Shown here: positions 1 through 15,200 of the stretch, one piece after another
Layout: the number at the start of each line of letters is the position of its first letter
Numbering within the stretch: the stretch's first letter is position 1
NCBI GenBank assembly: GCA_029204225.1
Contig: CM055096.1
Coordinates: 70,763,444 to 70,827,443 of the forward strand
Length of the DNA: 64,000 nt
Origin: Diphasiastrum complanatum
Lineage: Eukaryota > Streptophyta > Lycopodiopsida > Lycopodiales > Lycopodiaceae
Direction: 5' to 3'
Position numbers and translations under genes: made by a program
Notes under the pieces: generated by a model
What the model saw: the letters and a program-made list of their open reading frames with translations, nothing else
Databases searched by the model: none
What the model was told of the DNA's origin: nothing

Positions 1-930
1 GCTTTTGTACAACAACATTTGGTATTAGAGTGGGATTTGGCATCATTGGCATCTTTAGTTAGGGTTTGGTGCAAGCTTGGAGAGCCAGTGCCCTAATAGT
101 AGATTGTCCTATGGTGGATTGTTGATCTTCTGGTAGCCTTTGAGCATCTTTTACTACTTGGCTTGTTTATTCTCTTTGCTTTTGTGAAAATCCAGCCCAC
201 ATAGGATTTGTGAAATTATTTGACTTCTTCATCGTTGGTAGGGTAGGGCTTTTTGCCTCTTGATTTGGTGATCATCCCTTGCTTTTCGCTAATTGTCAGT
301 TTGAAACCTAGCATGCGGAGAAGAAGAGTCCGTGAGTAGCTAGAACGTGGTTGTAGGAGGTCTATTCTATCCAGTTTCTCTAGGAATTCAAGATAATCTA
401 TTTGCATAGTGATTTGAGGAGCTGAGAGCTTGTTCTTGCTTCGGTTCAAGAACTTTATTTGTTTGATTTTGCATAATTTTTTCTACATTGCTTTGCTTTT
501 GCTACCTATTCTTTTGCTATGGTATCCACAAGCAACACCAGTCAAGATTCACAAAGCGGTATCTTATAGAAAGTATGTTAAGGAATACTCATGTATCACA
601 ACACCTTTCACTGATTTGACTCAAAAAAATAAATTTGGTGAGCAACAAGCAAGCTTTGATCAGTTAAAGCAAGCTATTGCTGAATGCGTCACTTTAAAGA
701 TTGTAGACCCTCAAAAGCCCTATGTTATTGATATGGATGCGAGTGACATTGCTATGGGAGTAGTTTTGATGCAAGAGGGTTGAAGCTCAACCCTGCATAG
801 AAAAATTATCCAACTCATGAAAAGGAGTTGTATGCCATAGTTCATGCATTAAAGGCATGGAGGCATTATCTGTATGGATCGGAATTTGAGGCATTCATTG
901 ATCATGATACCTTGAGATACTTTTGTAAGC
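1..930 (+). mobile_element. Ty3/gypsy LTR retrotransposon fragment (leader, gag start, RNase H)
   Basis: Bases about 18-35 (tttggtattagagtggg) resemble a primer-binding site for initiator-Met tRNA just inside a 5' LTR, so the LTR probably lies left of the window. Bases 181-560 (leader and gag start) are similar to 12300-12730, marking two copies of one family. After about 560 the sequence jumps to the end of pol: FDQLKQAIAECVTLKI, then the RNase H block DASDIAMGVVLMQEG and, past a stop near 781, AWRHYLYGSEFEAF and DHDTLRYF. Most of gag, protease and reverse transcriptase is therefore deleted. The element ends near 895-930, where copia sequence on the opposite strand begins. Family assignment rests on the RNase H motifs. 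No intact protein remains. Confidence 0.75.
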
Positions 931-3263
931 AGCCATTCCAATTGATCTTTTGTGTTTTACAAACAATGGCTTGACTAATGGTTTGGTAAGGAGATCTGCG
1001 ATCATGTCTTTTGATTTCACAAATTCGACACTAAGTTCTCCTTTCCAGATTAGATCTTGAATGTGATGATACTCTAAAGGTATGTGCTTGGATTTCGAAT
1101 GAAACACCGGATGTTGGGCTAAGTAAATAGCACTTTGTGAATCCATTTTCATGATGGAGGGTTCTTGATGCGGTATGCCAATCCCTTCCAACATCATCTT
1201 TAACTATATTACCTCATTCGCCACCTTCAAAGCTGCTACGTATTCAGCTTCGCATGAAGACTTGTCTAGTAGTGTTTGCTTCTTTCAGGTCCAGCTGATC
1301 GCAGTTCCACACAACATTGAATGTCCACCAGTTATCAACTTGCTGTCGTGTCCTTGCAGCTAGCCCAACTCACATCGCTGTAGTGTTGCAGGATGAAATC
1401 ATACTTGTTTTCGTAGATCAACCCAAAAGTGTACGTGCTCTTCAAATACTTCAGCATTCGCTTTGCGATCTGCTAGTGTTGCATTCCAGGATTGGAGGAA
1501 AATTGACTGAGTGCATAGACAAAGAATGCTAAAAAAGGTTCCCAATCGGATTTTGATATGGAATCCTTTGCATCTTATGTCTTTCCTCATCTGTGCTTGG
1601 GCTATCCTGCTTCGACAATCTGGCTCTGACAATTATTGGTGTTGCCTTATCCTTACAATCAATCATCCCGTATTGTTTCAAGATCTTTGCAGCATAATCA
1701 GACTGGTTTAAGTGCACGATTCCTTTCTTCCTGTCTCTTTCGATCTGCAGCCCCAAGCTTTTTGTTGCTTGTCCTAGATATATGATTTCATAATCTGCAG
1801 ATATCTGATTCTTCGTGTCATTGATTAGTGTCAAACAATTTCCTCGTCTACAAATATTGTTAAAATCACAAATTTTCCTAGCTCTGTGATTTCATAATTT
1901 GTAGATATCTGATTCTTCGTGTCATTGATTAGCGTCAAATAGTTTCCTCGTCTACAAATACGGTCAAAATCACGAATTTTCCTTTTGTCCTTTTATGTCA
2001 GACAAAAGTCTAGAGAGCTCGTGAGGTCTGCTTCAGATCGTAGATACACCTGTGCAACCGACATGCATAATCTGGATTATTCGGGTCTTCATAACCTTCA
2101 GGCTGCTCCATGAAAATTTCTTCATCCAAGTCTCCATGGAGGAAGGATGTCTTGACATCTATTTGATTATCTTCAAATTATATTTTGTAGCATAAGCAAG
2201 GAGTAGTCAGATGCTCGACATCTTGACCATTGGGGAGTATGTATCGAAATAGTTGATGTCATATCTCTGAGTGTAGCCTTTCGCGACAAGTCAAGCCTTA
2301 TATCTTTCGACACTACCATCTGACTTTAGGTTCTTCTTGTATATCCATTTGCAGTCGACTTTCTTCTTTTCGTCGGGTAGTGATTCGAGTGTCCATGCTG
2401 ATTCTGCTTCATTGATTCGATTTTCTCCGACATGGCCTGTCTCCAAAATTCGCTCTCAGGATTCTAGATTGCTTCCAGATATGTCGTTGGTTCCTCAGTG
2501 AAACCATAGAATTCGAAGTCTGTGACCACACTCAACTGAAGACCATCAATGAGTTTGATGTGGGGTCTTCGAATTATTGTCGACCTTTGCAGTTCAATCT
2601 TTGGTTGCTGATTCGACCTTTGCGTCTCTTTTCGAATTCTCTGATAGGCTGATCTTCTGTCTCCTGTTCAGGAGTTTTTGGTTCGACATTATGATTCGAC
2701 GCCTGGCCTTGAACTCCCTCTTCGATTGGCAATATTGAGAAGACTTCATGGCCATTCAATTCTTTCACTTCTGGAAATGTCGATTCGTCGAACTTCACAT
2801 CCCTGCTCATTACCACCTTCTTTGTGGTTGGGTTGTGTAGTTGATAGATATGTGAGCCGTTCGAATATCCGACCATGACAGTCTGTTCCGACTTTTCATC
2901 TAGTTTGCTTCTTTTTTCTTTTGGTATGTGCATGCACATCCGAACACTTTTACATACGATAGATTGGGCTTCTCACCTGTCCATCTTTCGTACGACTTCT
3001 TGCTCTCCACTGTCGTCGTTATCGATCGGTTTTGTAAATGGACTGCAGCTACGATTGCTTCAGCCCAAAACCGACTTGGCAGTTGTGCTTGAGCCATCAT
3101 GCACTTTGCTCCTTCGATAAGCGTTTGGTTTCGTCTTTCTGCTACACCATTGTATTGTGGTGTATATGCAATCGTGAATTGATGTTCGATACCTCTCTCC
3201 TGATAGAAGCTTGAAAATTCTTTGCTTGAATATTCGCCTCCATTGTCGGACTAAGGATCTGCA

Positions 3264-3271
3264 GTTTCTTG
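3264..3271. repeat. Left target-site duplication of hAT A
   Basis: The octamer gtttcttg is repeated at 5579-5586 immediately outside the other terminus. The reverse complement encodes part of the copia integrase (…TSKK), so the duplication dates the hAT insertion after the copia. Confidence 0.92.
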
Positions 3272-5578
<2,307 letters not shown>

Positions 5579-7215
5579 GTTTCTTGGAGGTGTGTCGTTC
5601 TGCAAACGCTACAAACTTCTTGAATGCATCAAATACTTTTGATTTCATCTTCAGATAGTATACGGTAGTCATCCTATTGAAATCATCTATGAATGTGAGA
5701 AAGTATCTCAATCCCGAAAGGGAATTGACCTTCATGGGTGCACAAATATCTGAATGAACTAATTCTAGGATGTCCTTAGCTCTCCTTCCTTCATGTACGA
5801 ATGGGTTTCGATGCTGCTTACCTTTCTGACAGGCTTTGCAGAAGTCTGAGTTTGGACTTGTAACTTTAAAACCATTTAGAAGCTCATTCTGGCTCATGTC
5901 ATAGAGACTACTCATATTTAGATGATACATGCGTTTATGCCAGAGATGGTTCTCACTTTTGGATGCATTCAGTACACTATCGTAGCTATTGATGATTTTT
6001 GCTTGATACAAGTTACCTTGTCTTGATGCGACAGTCAGCAGCTTATTCAATTTATGCTCGACCATTATGCATGCGTTTCCAATCGAACAGGACTCATATT
6101 CCAAGATCTGCTATCCTCAATAGAGAGTAGGTCTCTCCTCAATGCGGGTACATAGAGCGCTCCTTGTAGCTCTATATGTCCCGACAATGTATGAAGTTGA
6201 AGAGTTCCGATGCCTTCGACATCGTGTTTGCTTCTATCTCCCAATATCACTGTTATGGTGTTGTCTAGTGCCTTATAGTTCACCTAAACATTCTTGTTGC
6301 AAGTGATACGAGATGCGGCTCCTGCATCAATCACTATGTCGTAATCTTGCTGTGCGTAAGTCGTGGACTGTTCATCGACAACTGTGAATGCATTGTCGTT
6401 CTTGTTGCTATCCTTAGAAGACTCAATGGCATTCGCCTTTTCTTATTTATGCTTTCCTTTGGGGTTAAACTAACAATCATATTTTGAATGTCCCTTCTTC
6501 TAGCAGTGACATATTTGGATTGACCAACATCTGTCTGTTGTGTGTCCCGGCTTGTTGCAATGAGCACCGGTAGAAGTATCTTTGTTGTTGTTACCCTTTG
6601 TTGAAGACTTCATTTGAGTCTTATCAATCTTGGGCTTGTTTTTGGTCTTCTTTCCTTTTATGAAAAGGGCCTTCTCCTGGTCTCATTTGTTTCTCCTTCA
6701 TCTCTCATCAATCTTTCGTCTGCCACGAGATTGATTGCTCTTTCGAATGTCATCTCAGGTAAACTTAAGATGAGCATTTTCAGCAGTTGATAAGATGAGG
6801 GTAGTGATTTCATAAAGTACATTAGCTGCTGGGGTGCTGGGACTTGGTGCTCTTGTATAGATGCAGAGAGCTGTGCAAAAATCGTCTTGATTTTCTCTAC
6901 GTGTCGATCCAGCTTGTTCCCAATCATCGCATACACTGTAGCTGATTGTGGAGGTGCATGACTAATGCAGCTGTCCTCACTTTATTTTTGCTTTAGCTTT
7001 TCCCACGCTTCATGGCTGCTTTGGCAGTCTTCAATCTGCATGAGGATGTCTTCGTTTATGGAGGATACATTGCGGGCTCATCCTTCCTTACCCATTCCGC
7101 CCTCCTTGGATCTCCTGTTGGAGGTTTTGGCTTTGTGAGATTTGTTACTGACCAAGTCCCCTCGCCTTTGAGAACTGTCTTTATCTTGAACTTCTATATG
7201 TGGTAGATTGCGCCA

Positions 7216-10164
7216 TCAAGATTGATTGTGATTGTTATGTCCACGTCTTGAACATAGGATTCAGTATAGTCCTAGACTTGGATACCCGGTACTCCAGCGA
7301 ATCAAGCTTATTAGTTATGCCACGTCATATTGGACGTGACCTGCAAGTAATTAATAACCTTGTGAGGCCCAGACACACTAATTGGAGTTAGTACAAGGTT
7401 TGGGACCGTATATGCATGTGTAGAGTCGAAATTTCGGTGTGGATCAATGGGAATTTTCTTCCAAGTGGATAGCAAGATGGCAAGTGGGTGTACTATCCCG
7501 ATTTCCATTTGCATGTGGCTAAGATCCATTCCTCTCGAAATTTTTGGGGTTTTATGGAGAATTGTCCTAGAAAGCCAATTTGTGATGTTTTTTTGGAGCT
7601 TTTTCTTGTGTAGCTCAAATCTTATGTAGATCTGAATTTTCCAGCAAGTGTACTTTCATTTTAGGGATCATTAATGATGAAATTAATGATGCATGCGGGT
7701 TCTTTTCATGATGTATGATTCTAGGCTATGTTTGGTCAAAATTGCTTGTTTTTTCATGCTTTTTGACTCAAAATTGATAGTAAGAACACAAATCCAACAA
7801 GATCAGATCAATTAGGTGGCTATAATTTTGTAAATTGGTTCGCATGAGTAAAATTGGCAAAATTTTGAATTGTTCTGATTGCATGCCAGTCATTTCCCTA
7901 GTTTGTAGTACTTACGTAAAATGAACCAAAATTCGAGTTTTTTCAAAAAATCGAAATTTCAGTCATTCTTTCGTTATCTATGGAATGTGTTTGGGTTAGT
8001 GAATTGACTATGCTGAATTTATCAGTTAGAGTTAGTCATAGTGTTTTCACTAAAGGCTAAATTATTTCCCAGTTGTAGATAAATTAAAAGTGACAAAAAG
8101 AACCGCAATGAATTTGTCGGCAATTTTTACTGTATGATATTTTAACTTTTTGGAGTATGGTACTCCCAGGTTGAAAGTTAAAATTGAATTTTTTTCCTTT
8201 TCTGTTGAATTTCAAGTTTGGTTAAAATTTGAAATCGGTTACTTGTCTGATATATTTCTAATTGGTACTGATCGTTAGAAATGAGTCAAGTGAACGTTTG
8301 TGCAAGATACTCGTCAAAATTGAATTTAAAACCGTCAAACAATATGAAATGACCAGATAGAATGAGTGGTGATAGAACTCTCTATCCGAGCAGTAAAATC
8401 TTGTTTGGATATAGTTCAAGAGTTATTGAAATCTTATTGGTAGGATTTCCATTCATGTAATTCATATTCTGACGTTTTGATAGTTTTTGTTAATATTGAC
8501 AAAGTAATGCCAAACCAGTCAATAAAAAGCAGGAAGTGATCAAAAGTAAAAAAACTGATTTTATTTCCGGTTAAATCGTATGGTGAATTGGATGCAAAAG
8601 ATTAGACTAGTACTGTTTTTCATACGAGTTGATGATTTTTGTATATCAGGAATTCAACCCAGGTATAGGACAAAAATGAAATTGTTTCAGACTTTTTCCT
8701 ACAATAATTAACTTTTTACATTTACTAGTGTCTGTATATCTTCTTAGTACCTTAGTTGAAACAGATTTTCAGGGGGGGAAGAAGAGTGGACATCAGAGGT
8801 AGTAAGTGTGATCGGGAAATGTATTTCGCAGTTAGGATTTTGGTAATCCCAGGGAATAATTGCTTCATATCGGATATTAATTTCCTGGATCGAATTCATT
8901 TAGTTGAATTCTTGTTTGATGTCTTTGTGACCATTGAGTAGTCCACAGTTTTGGATGTCAATTGTGATGTTAGAAGTAGAGTTTGATACATGGATTACAT
9001 TGGATCTGTTAGTTGATAGAAGCTTGTCCCTAGAGTTGATGCATCAGTAGGGTTTCGAAGCTTATCACTAACCTAGAAGGATCAAAATGTGATGTTGAAC
9101 CATGTTAATTCTTTTGTTTAAATCATAGGATCAGGTATGGATATGTGGTAATCCATCTGATAGGCATGCCAGTCATTTGAATAAATGGATTCTCCAGTGT
9201 ATGGGAACAAGAGATAATATCCTATATATAGGACAACTAGATGGTCTATGGATCTCTAGAATATCAGATAGGGCGGTTAAGGGTTTTCTGGAAGGAAGAG
9301 CTGATGGTATGGGACATCAGTAATTTGGAAATTCTAGGACTGTAAAGATCTGATTATCGATGGAGTATTTTAGTACCTAGTCATGAGATGGGAAAGAGAA
9401 AAAAAACCATTGATAAAATGTGGGGTATTTTGGGAAATTTTGAGGTTTAATCCAGATCTCAATGAGTATCTCACTATTTACAAAAACAGAGGCCCTCAAA
9501 TCTATTTCTCGCTTTAATCTGTTGATACTCTAGTCTCCAATTGAATAAAGCTCTTTTGTAGGTCGCAGGAACATATGTTAGCCTCGTTTATTATAGATTT
9601 CGTATGATCTTCACAACATTGTTTGTCTTATCTGTGCAATCAATTCCTCATTGAGTAACCTGTGCATTACTTACATTTGTACTGACTATCAGCTTGTCAT
9701 GCAAGCAAGAAATTGTTGACTTGAGATTTGTTATTTCACGCTTGGATTTTAGAAGCTTTAACTTGAAAATTTGCTTCCACGTTCTACAATAATCTCAGGA
9801 GTCATGGCCAGGCTATTAATGACTAGTTATTCTTATTCAGCATGCTTATGAGGGAGACAATGCACTTACACTTTTACAGGGTACATCATAATCTATAGAA
9901 ATATATTACAAGGCTGTACTTTGTAAACCTTCTAGAGCCTAGTTCTGAATCTTGAAAATTAAGACCTAAGGAATCCTGAGTGGTTAGCCACGACACTACT
10001 CCCTCCCCTTTATGTTGTTATTCAGTTCGTTCCCTTTTAGAAAGATTGGCATGCATAATGCCCATTGGCATGGATCGTCTTACGCTCCAAGGATCAGGGC
10101 TTTGAAACCGCTTTCATTGGTAGTAATACTTCAGTAGCAAAGTTTTATCATTCCTTATCTATCT

Positions 10165-10206
<42 letters not shown>

Positions 10207-10463
10207 GCCTCTGCCAAAATGTTTGATGGGAACATAAAAAGTGCAAATGTTTATGTTTAAAAGATGTGTTTTTATATTGCACAAAACTTCTGAAGTCCTG
10301 TGTTTGATGTGCACCTGTGGATGTGAGAGACAAAAGCTGGTTACTTTTGCAAAATCTAGAGCTCAAAACTTGTTTAATGCTCATGCTGAGTTGGATCTGT
10401 TTAGAATCATGACATTATTCTTAATTGTATTGTTATTGCGTTAACCAGTCGCTTGATTAGGAC
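7216..10463. other. Intronic DNA of the SLP gene without recognised genes
   Basis: AT-rich sequence with frequent stops in all frames. I looked for the SLP exon that should precede 11639 (the segment ending before VVDPMKASYGVE) and did not find it, so the intron upstream of 11639 reaches beyond the left edge of the window. The only clear structure is the (CA)n tract at 10167-10201. Bases 7216-7640 may contain the 5' LTR or leader of the minus-strand copia, but no TG…CA boundary or primer-binding site was found. Confidence 0.6.
10167..10201. repeat. (CA)n microsatellite
   Basis: A pure CA dinucleotide run of roughly 17 units, isolated in intronic sequence and not attached to a recognised element. 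Confidence 0.95.
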
Positions 10464-11010
10464 CATAGTTGCACAGAAACGTGTGTCTGGGCAAACACGT
10501 TTCTGAAACCACGTTTCTGATGTAGAAACATTCTAATTTTTTATTTTTTTTGGAAAAATAGCTTATGGCTGAAATTTTTTTAGGGGATCAATGGTCCAGC
10601 GTTTTGCCTCTCAGAAGTTTTCAGTAGCTATTTGGTTGTTATTTCCTTTGGTTCTCAATAAATGTTAATGCTATAGTTTGGGCTATCAACTCTATGGATG
10701 ATGATCACTTTTGCAATCATTTCTGTGGAGATGTGAGTGCAATGTGCATACAGTTGGCGGCATAAATATTGATTGGGCCCTTATCGGCGCACATTTGGAC
10801 CCCCATTTTTATCTAGGGGGGTGCAGGGGGGCAGCGCCCCCCCTGCTACTGTCGGGGGGGTCCAGCACCCCCCGAATCAAAAAGCGAGGTACAATTGCTC
10901 TATAGGTCTTTGTCTTTGTCCCACTGGAACCATATGTGATCGTAACAAACAGGCTAGAGGTTAGTTTTGAATTTTTATCCTTGACAGAACCCAACATGGA
11001 TTAATGCACC

Positions 11011-11012
11011 CG

Positions 11013-11075
<63 letters not shown>

Positions 11076-11396
11076 GGTTGAAAAACGATTCTGTAGTTGA
11101 AAAATATTTCAATAAAGTTCAGTACGATGCAGTATGGCTCAACATGATTCAGCATGGTTCCTTGTGGTTTTTGTTCAGTTTGTTGTGATCTGAGAGAGAG
11201 AAAGAAAGAAAGAAAGAAAGCTTTATTAACGTCTTTTGGGCACCCGTGGGTGCATAAGACCAAAAAGAAAATATGTACAAGCAACTGTGGGAGCATCATC
11301 CATAGGAGGACGTGGCCGTAAAATGCTATGAACTAGCTACGAATGAAAGTAGAAGTGAAATAAGCCCACAACCTGAGCCAGGTGGAGAATAAGTAC

Positions 11397-11466
<70 letters not shown>

Positions 11467-11546
11467 CCTATTGTGAACACGTTGGGGCATTCTAATTTTT
11501 TTATTATTTTTTAATATGAAAAGGAGCTAAAGCGTAAACCTGGGAG
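11011..11546. mobile_element. Nested insertion with two (GA)n arrays and a LINE tail, 10-bp flanking repeat
   Basis: The decamer ttaatgcacc occurs at 11001-11010 and again at 11547-11556. The sequence either side is continuous with the host MITE family (compare the reverse complement around 24510-24545), so 11011-11546 was inserted. It contains (GA)n at about 11015-11072 and 11401-11463, a unique stretch at 11073-11190, a (GAAA)n stretch and a LINE 3' fragment. Its left and right ends share no obvious inverted repeat. It may be a product of several insertions rather than one element. Confidence 0.65.
11205..11400 (-). mobile_element. 5'-truncated LINE 3' end between (GA)n tracts
   Basis: On the minus strand the fragment ends in a small stem-loop followed by ttaataaagctttctttc and then (TTTC)n/(TC)n. 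The LINE at 44491-48757 has the same organisation at its 3' end. The other end of the fragment passes directly into a (GA)n array at 11401-11463. It is therefore a short copy of the same LINE family, with only about 190 bp of 3' sequence, bounded on both sides by the dinucleotide array. Confidence 0.75.
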
Positions 11547-11638
11547 TTAATGCACCTAAACAGGACCATCCTGTACCTGAAACATTTGGCAAACTACAAA
11601 GTAATAATGCAAAGTAACTCTCAATATTGTGCTTGCAG

Positions 11639-11788
11639 GTTGTTGATCCAATGAAGGCATCTTATGGTGTTGAGAACCCCATCTATGCTATCATACAACT
11701 TGCACAAACTACAATGCGAAGTGAGCTTGGGAAAATCACATTAGACAAGACATTTGAAGAACGAGACACTTTGAATGAGAACATTGTT
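11639..11788 (+). CDS. SLP2: Stomatin-like protein 2 (mitochondrial, SPFH/prohibitin family), internal exon a
   Basis: The exon translates to VVDPMKASYGVENPIYAI / IQLAQTTMRSELGKITLDKT / FEERDTLNENIV, a very strongly conserved part of the SPFH (prohibitin homology) domain of plant stomatin-like proteins. It is 150 bp, 50 codons, phase 0 at both ends. The acceptor is gcttgcag at 11631-11638 and the donor is gtaagt at 11789. Family members are inner-mitochondrial-membrane scaffold proteins that form ring-like oligomers and are reported to associate with respiratory supercomplexes. The membrane-anchoring N-terminus and mitochondrial presequence should be encoded upstream, outside the window. Together with the exons at 18073, 18251, 22378 and 62916 it gives 164 continuous residues with no stop and matching phases. 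All five encode conserved protein, so the gene is probably functional despite its large introns. The upstream transposon copy stops only about 26 bp before this acceptor. Confidence 0.94.
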
Positions 11789-12299
11789 GTAAGTTGATAT
11801 TTTGGCTATTGCTCATACACATCTGAAAAGTACAGACTTTTTGCATGCCATTTTCTTTTCTTCTTATATATTCTTAATAACTTTAATCTCTCCTTAATTG
11901 TCATGTACTTAAATTCCTGCCTCAGTGTAATCTTTTAATGGCTCACAGTGGCCTTTGTTGTTTTTTAAGAGAATGTTAATAGCAGGGTTCCAATGACCTT
12001 GATAACGCGTTTGTAGTTGGCAAGGGGTTTTGTGTCTTAATTTAGAGGCTGCTGGACCAATCTCCTAAAAAGTAGTCGACCAGTCAACGAAACACGTCAC
12101 ATGTGTGTAGTCCTATACATGAGTGACACTTGTTGGCTGAAATAATAACTACCTTACTTAAATGCCTGTATGTTAGGGTATTGCCAAGTCTCAAGAGCAG
12201 GTGGCTGATAACATGTGCCACATGGTTGCTTAGGAGAATTTGGGGTCATGTGGGTGCTCGAGGTGGAGGGGCGTGGGAACTAGAAGGGGAGAAACTTTG
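11789..12299. other. Start of the 6.3-kb SLP intron, nothing recognised
   Basis: Donor gtaagt at 11789, then AT-rich sequence without a coherent ORF, repeat boundary or RNA gene that I can identify. Confidence 0.6.
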
Positions 12300-15200
12300 G
12301 TTTCTGTGAAAATCCAGCCTACATAGGTTTTGCAAAGTTGCTTGTAACTTACTTCAATAATCAACAGATTTGGAATCTGACAATCGCAATAACTTCTAGA
12401 GGTAGGTTGTTGCTAGGGTACGGCCAAGTAGTCTTTCTATTCAATGATTATTCCTTACTTTTTGCTAGTTGCTGGTTAGCAACCATAGTTTTCTGATTTA
12501 GAAGAGAAAAAGTTTGTACATTGCTTAGACTAGGCTATAGGAGGTTAATTCTATCTAGATCTTTTAGGAATTCAGGGTTAGCTATTTGTATAGTCAGTTT
12601 TTGTGCAGGGAGCTTGTTTCTAGTTTGCTAGAGGTGCTTTAGTTGCTTGATTTCGCATAGTTCTATACATTGCTTTGTTTTTGCTAGCTTTTCCTCAGCT
12701 ATGGCATCTCCAAGCAATACTAGTCATGATCCTTAGAGAATTGATGCACTTTCTATTAAGGTTGATCGCATGGACCTTATGTTAAAACAAATTTTTGAGC
12801 AAGGGAAGTTTATTCCTACTCTAAAAGGAGTTATCACACTGGGAATTTGGGTGTTGAAGCTTGTTCAAAGGAAAGAGAAGCATAACTTGGCAAGAAACAC
12901 AAGCGGTGATCCATCAAGGACTTGAAACCTCCAAAGTTTACAAGTGCAATAGTTGTGAAAACGACAAATGCAGGGGAAAATTGGTTGTAGAAGTGGGAGC
13001 AAGCCTTTATGATGCACGGTATTATGGATGAGTCGAAAGTGAGTGTTGAAGTTACATATCATTTTCAAGAGTCATTCGGTATATCTTTAAAAGTGTTTCC
13101 CAAGCACTTTCAGAGGTCTTGCAAAATCTCAAATGATATAAGATAGATCTTGTTACCGATAAAATCTTGATCATCACGTCGATGCCAAACCTCAGCTTGC
13201 AATTCCATGAAAAATAGTTGATGCCATCCAACATATCTTCGCCCGAACAAGTACGAATTGCTCCCAAATCTCTTGCCATAAGAACCAGCCAAGAAGATAA
13301 ACTTTTTCAAACACTAAATGTGCCCTAAAAGACACAAAAATCAGCAAGTATCAAATCTGAAAAATCAGCACCGGAATGTGTCGAAACCACACATTAGATG
13401 GATGTAGGAACATGCCCTCTTACAAGCCTTGTGTGCTGAAAATTTCAGCCTGAAATTGCATTACAAACTCAAAAAACCAGCAAGCAAGAATTAGGTTAGC
13501 CTCCAACAAAGCTTTTTTCGGAACCCTTCTTGCCAAAAAGTGTGAACAATACACACACGGATAGGGCTGTTGCAAACACTCTACAAATGGTAATATGCTG
13601 TCCAATTTTCAGCCTCGGAATGTGATCGGATCATGACAAAAAATTAGCGCCTTCTTCCACACCTGGAAACAAGAAAAAGAAGCGGATCTTCACTTTGTAA
13701 AATCAGCAAGGGTGCTGATTTTTCAGCCAAATCAAAAGATAAAAACAAAACTAACTTAAACTTTGGGCCCTTTTACATTATTTTAATTACATGGCCCAAG
13801 TCTAGTTTATTAAAAATACAATATTTTACAAGTGCTCATTGGGCTATGGGCTTACGCACATAGGATGCCACGGCCCTCGCAACTTTTTTTCTACTTCCGG
13901 CCATTTGAATTTATTTATAGGAAATACCCTCAACAAGAACACCTTGTTCACTAATGTTAAAAGAGCGAACTATTTATGAAGAGATTGAGTGTTTGTCATA
14001 TTTTGTTTGCTGTTGGAGTAAGACCGGATCCTAAAAAAGTTGCTATGATTGTTGTGTGGCCTGTACCAGCCAACTTGACGATGTTACAATCCTCCTTGGA
14101 TTGGCTGGTTTTTTAAGAAAATGTGTGAAGGATTCTCCATGATCACGGCCTCCTATGACAAACATTACAAAAAGAATAAGTCCATTGAATGGACTAAGCT
14201 TCAGCAAACAAGCTTTGATCAATTAAAGCAAGCTATTGCTGACTGTGCCACTCTTGAAATTGCAAACCATATATCCTTGATACTGATGTGAGCGACATTG
14301 TTGTGGGGGCAGTGTTGATGCAGGAGGGAAGGTCTGCAGCCTTTGAGAGCAAGAAGCTCATCTTGACACATTGGAATTATCCAACACATGAAAAAGAGCT
14401 GTTTTCAATTATCCATGCGTTAAAGGTGTGGAGGCATTATTTGGATTTGAATTCCATGTGTACACTGATCATGATACTTGAAAGTACTGTTGTAAACGAC
14501 TCATCTTAAGAGGCCGACATGTGAGATGTTCTAAACTTATGCAAGAATCTCAGATGGAAATTCTATATAAGAAGGGAACATAAAATCGAGTGGCTGATGC
14601 GTTGTCTCGGATAATGTATCAAATGCTATTTGTGGTCATTAAGAATGACATGTTAGGAAGGCTCAAGTAGAGAAATTTAAGTGTAAGTCTTGCTAAGAGG
14701 AATGACAAGTTTCTCATTCTAACTTGTGAGGAGCTACGTAATAAAATTTTGCATTCCTGTCATGATAGCCTTAGCGCATGTCATCATGGTGTGGATAAGA
14801 CCTATGAGTTGATCCGACGTAATTTCTAATGGCCTAAATTAAGCAAAGATGTCCGTAGTCATGCGACACATCATTTTAAGTTTCAAGTCAATAAAGTTGA
14901 AAGGATTAGCATTCATTGCCTATTCTAGAGGGAAGATGGGAGAATGTTTCAATGGACTTTATTACACACTTGCCTCATATGTAGCTTTAACATGTTGTCA
15001 TAATGGTTGTGGTTGAGAAACTCACAAAATGGTTGATGTTATAAAAACACATAAAAAGATAGATGCACTTGGTGTAGCTAATCTATTCATACAACATGTA
15101 TTTAGACTTCATGGGTTATCATCATCCATAGTGTCTGACAAATGTACATGCTTTACATGTCATTCTTGGATTGTTTCAATGGATAATCCTGAGGTGCTAT

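Larger units (their letters stand above)
10464..11612 (-). mobile_element. Truncated CATAG-end hAT-like nonautonomous element beside an SLP splice acceptor
   Basis: It starts CATAGTTGCACAGAAACGTG, matching the termini at 24336 (CATAGATGCCCAG) and 56830 (CATAGTTGCCCAG). Internal blocks match the reverse complement of the 24336-25001 element: a region of ggggtgcagggggg-type G/C tracts (10800-10875), gaggtacaattgctctatag, then ccttgacagaacccaacatgg and gcaaactacaaagtaat near 11590-11612. The far terminus is missing: similarity stops near 11612, about 26 bp before the exon at 11639. A separate 536-bp insertion (11011-11546) splits it. Orientation is stated relative to the 24336 element. It has no coding capacity. 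Confidence 0.7.

Noticed and set aside
1-40. tRNA-like gene near tggtattagagtgg
   Set aside because: Only a short primer-binding-site-like word; no cloverleaf can be formed.
7640-10460. Possible upstream SLP exon
   Set aside because: No stretch translates to the expected SPFH N-terminal motifs with splice borders in the right phase.
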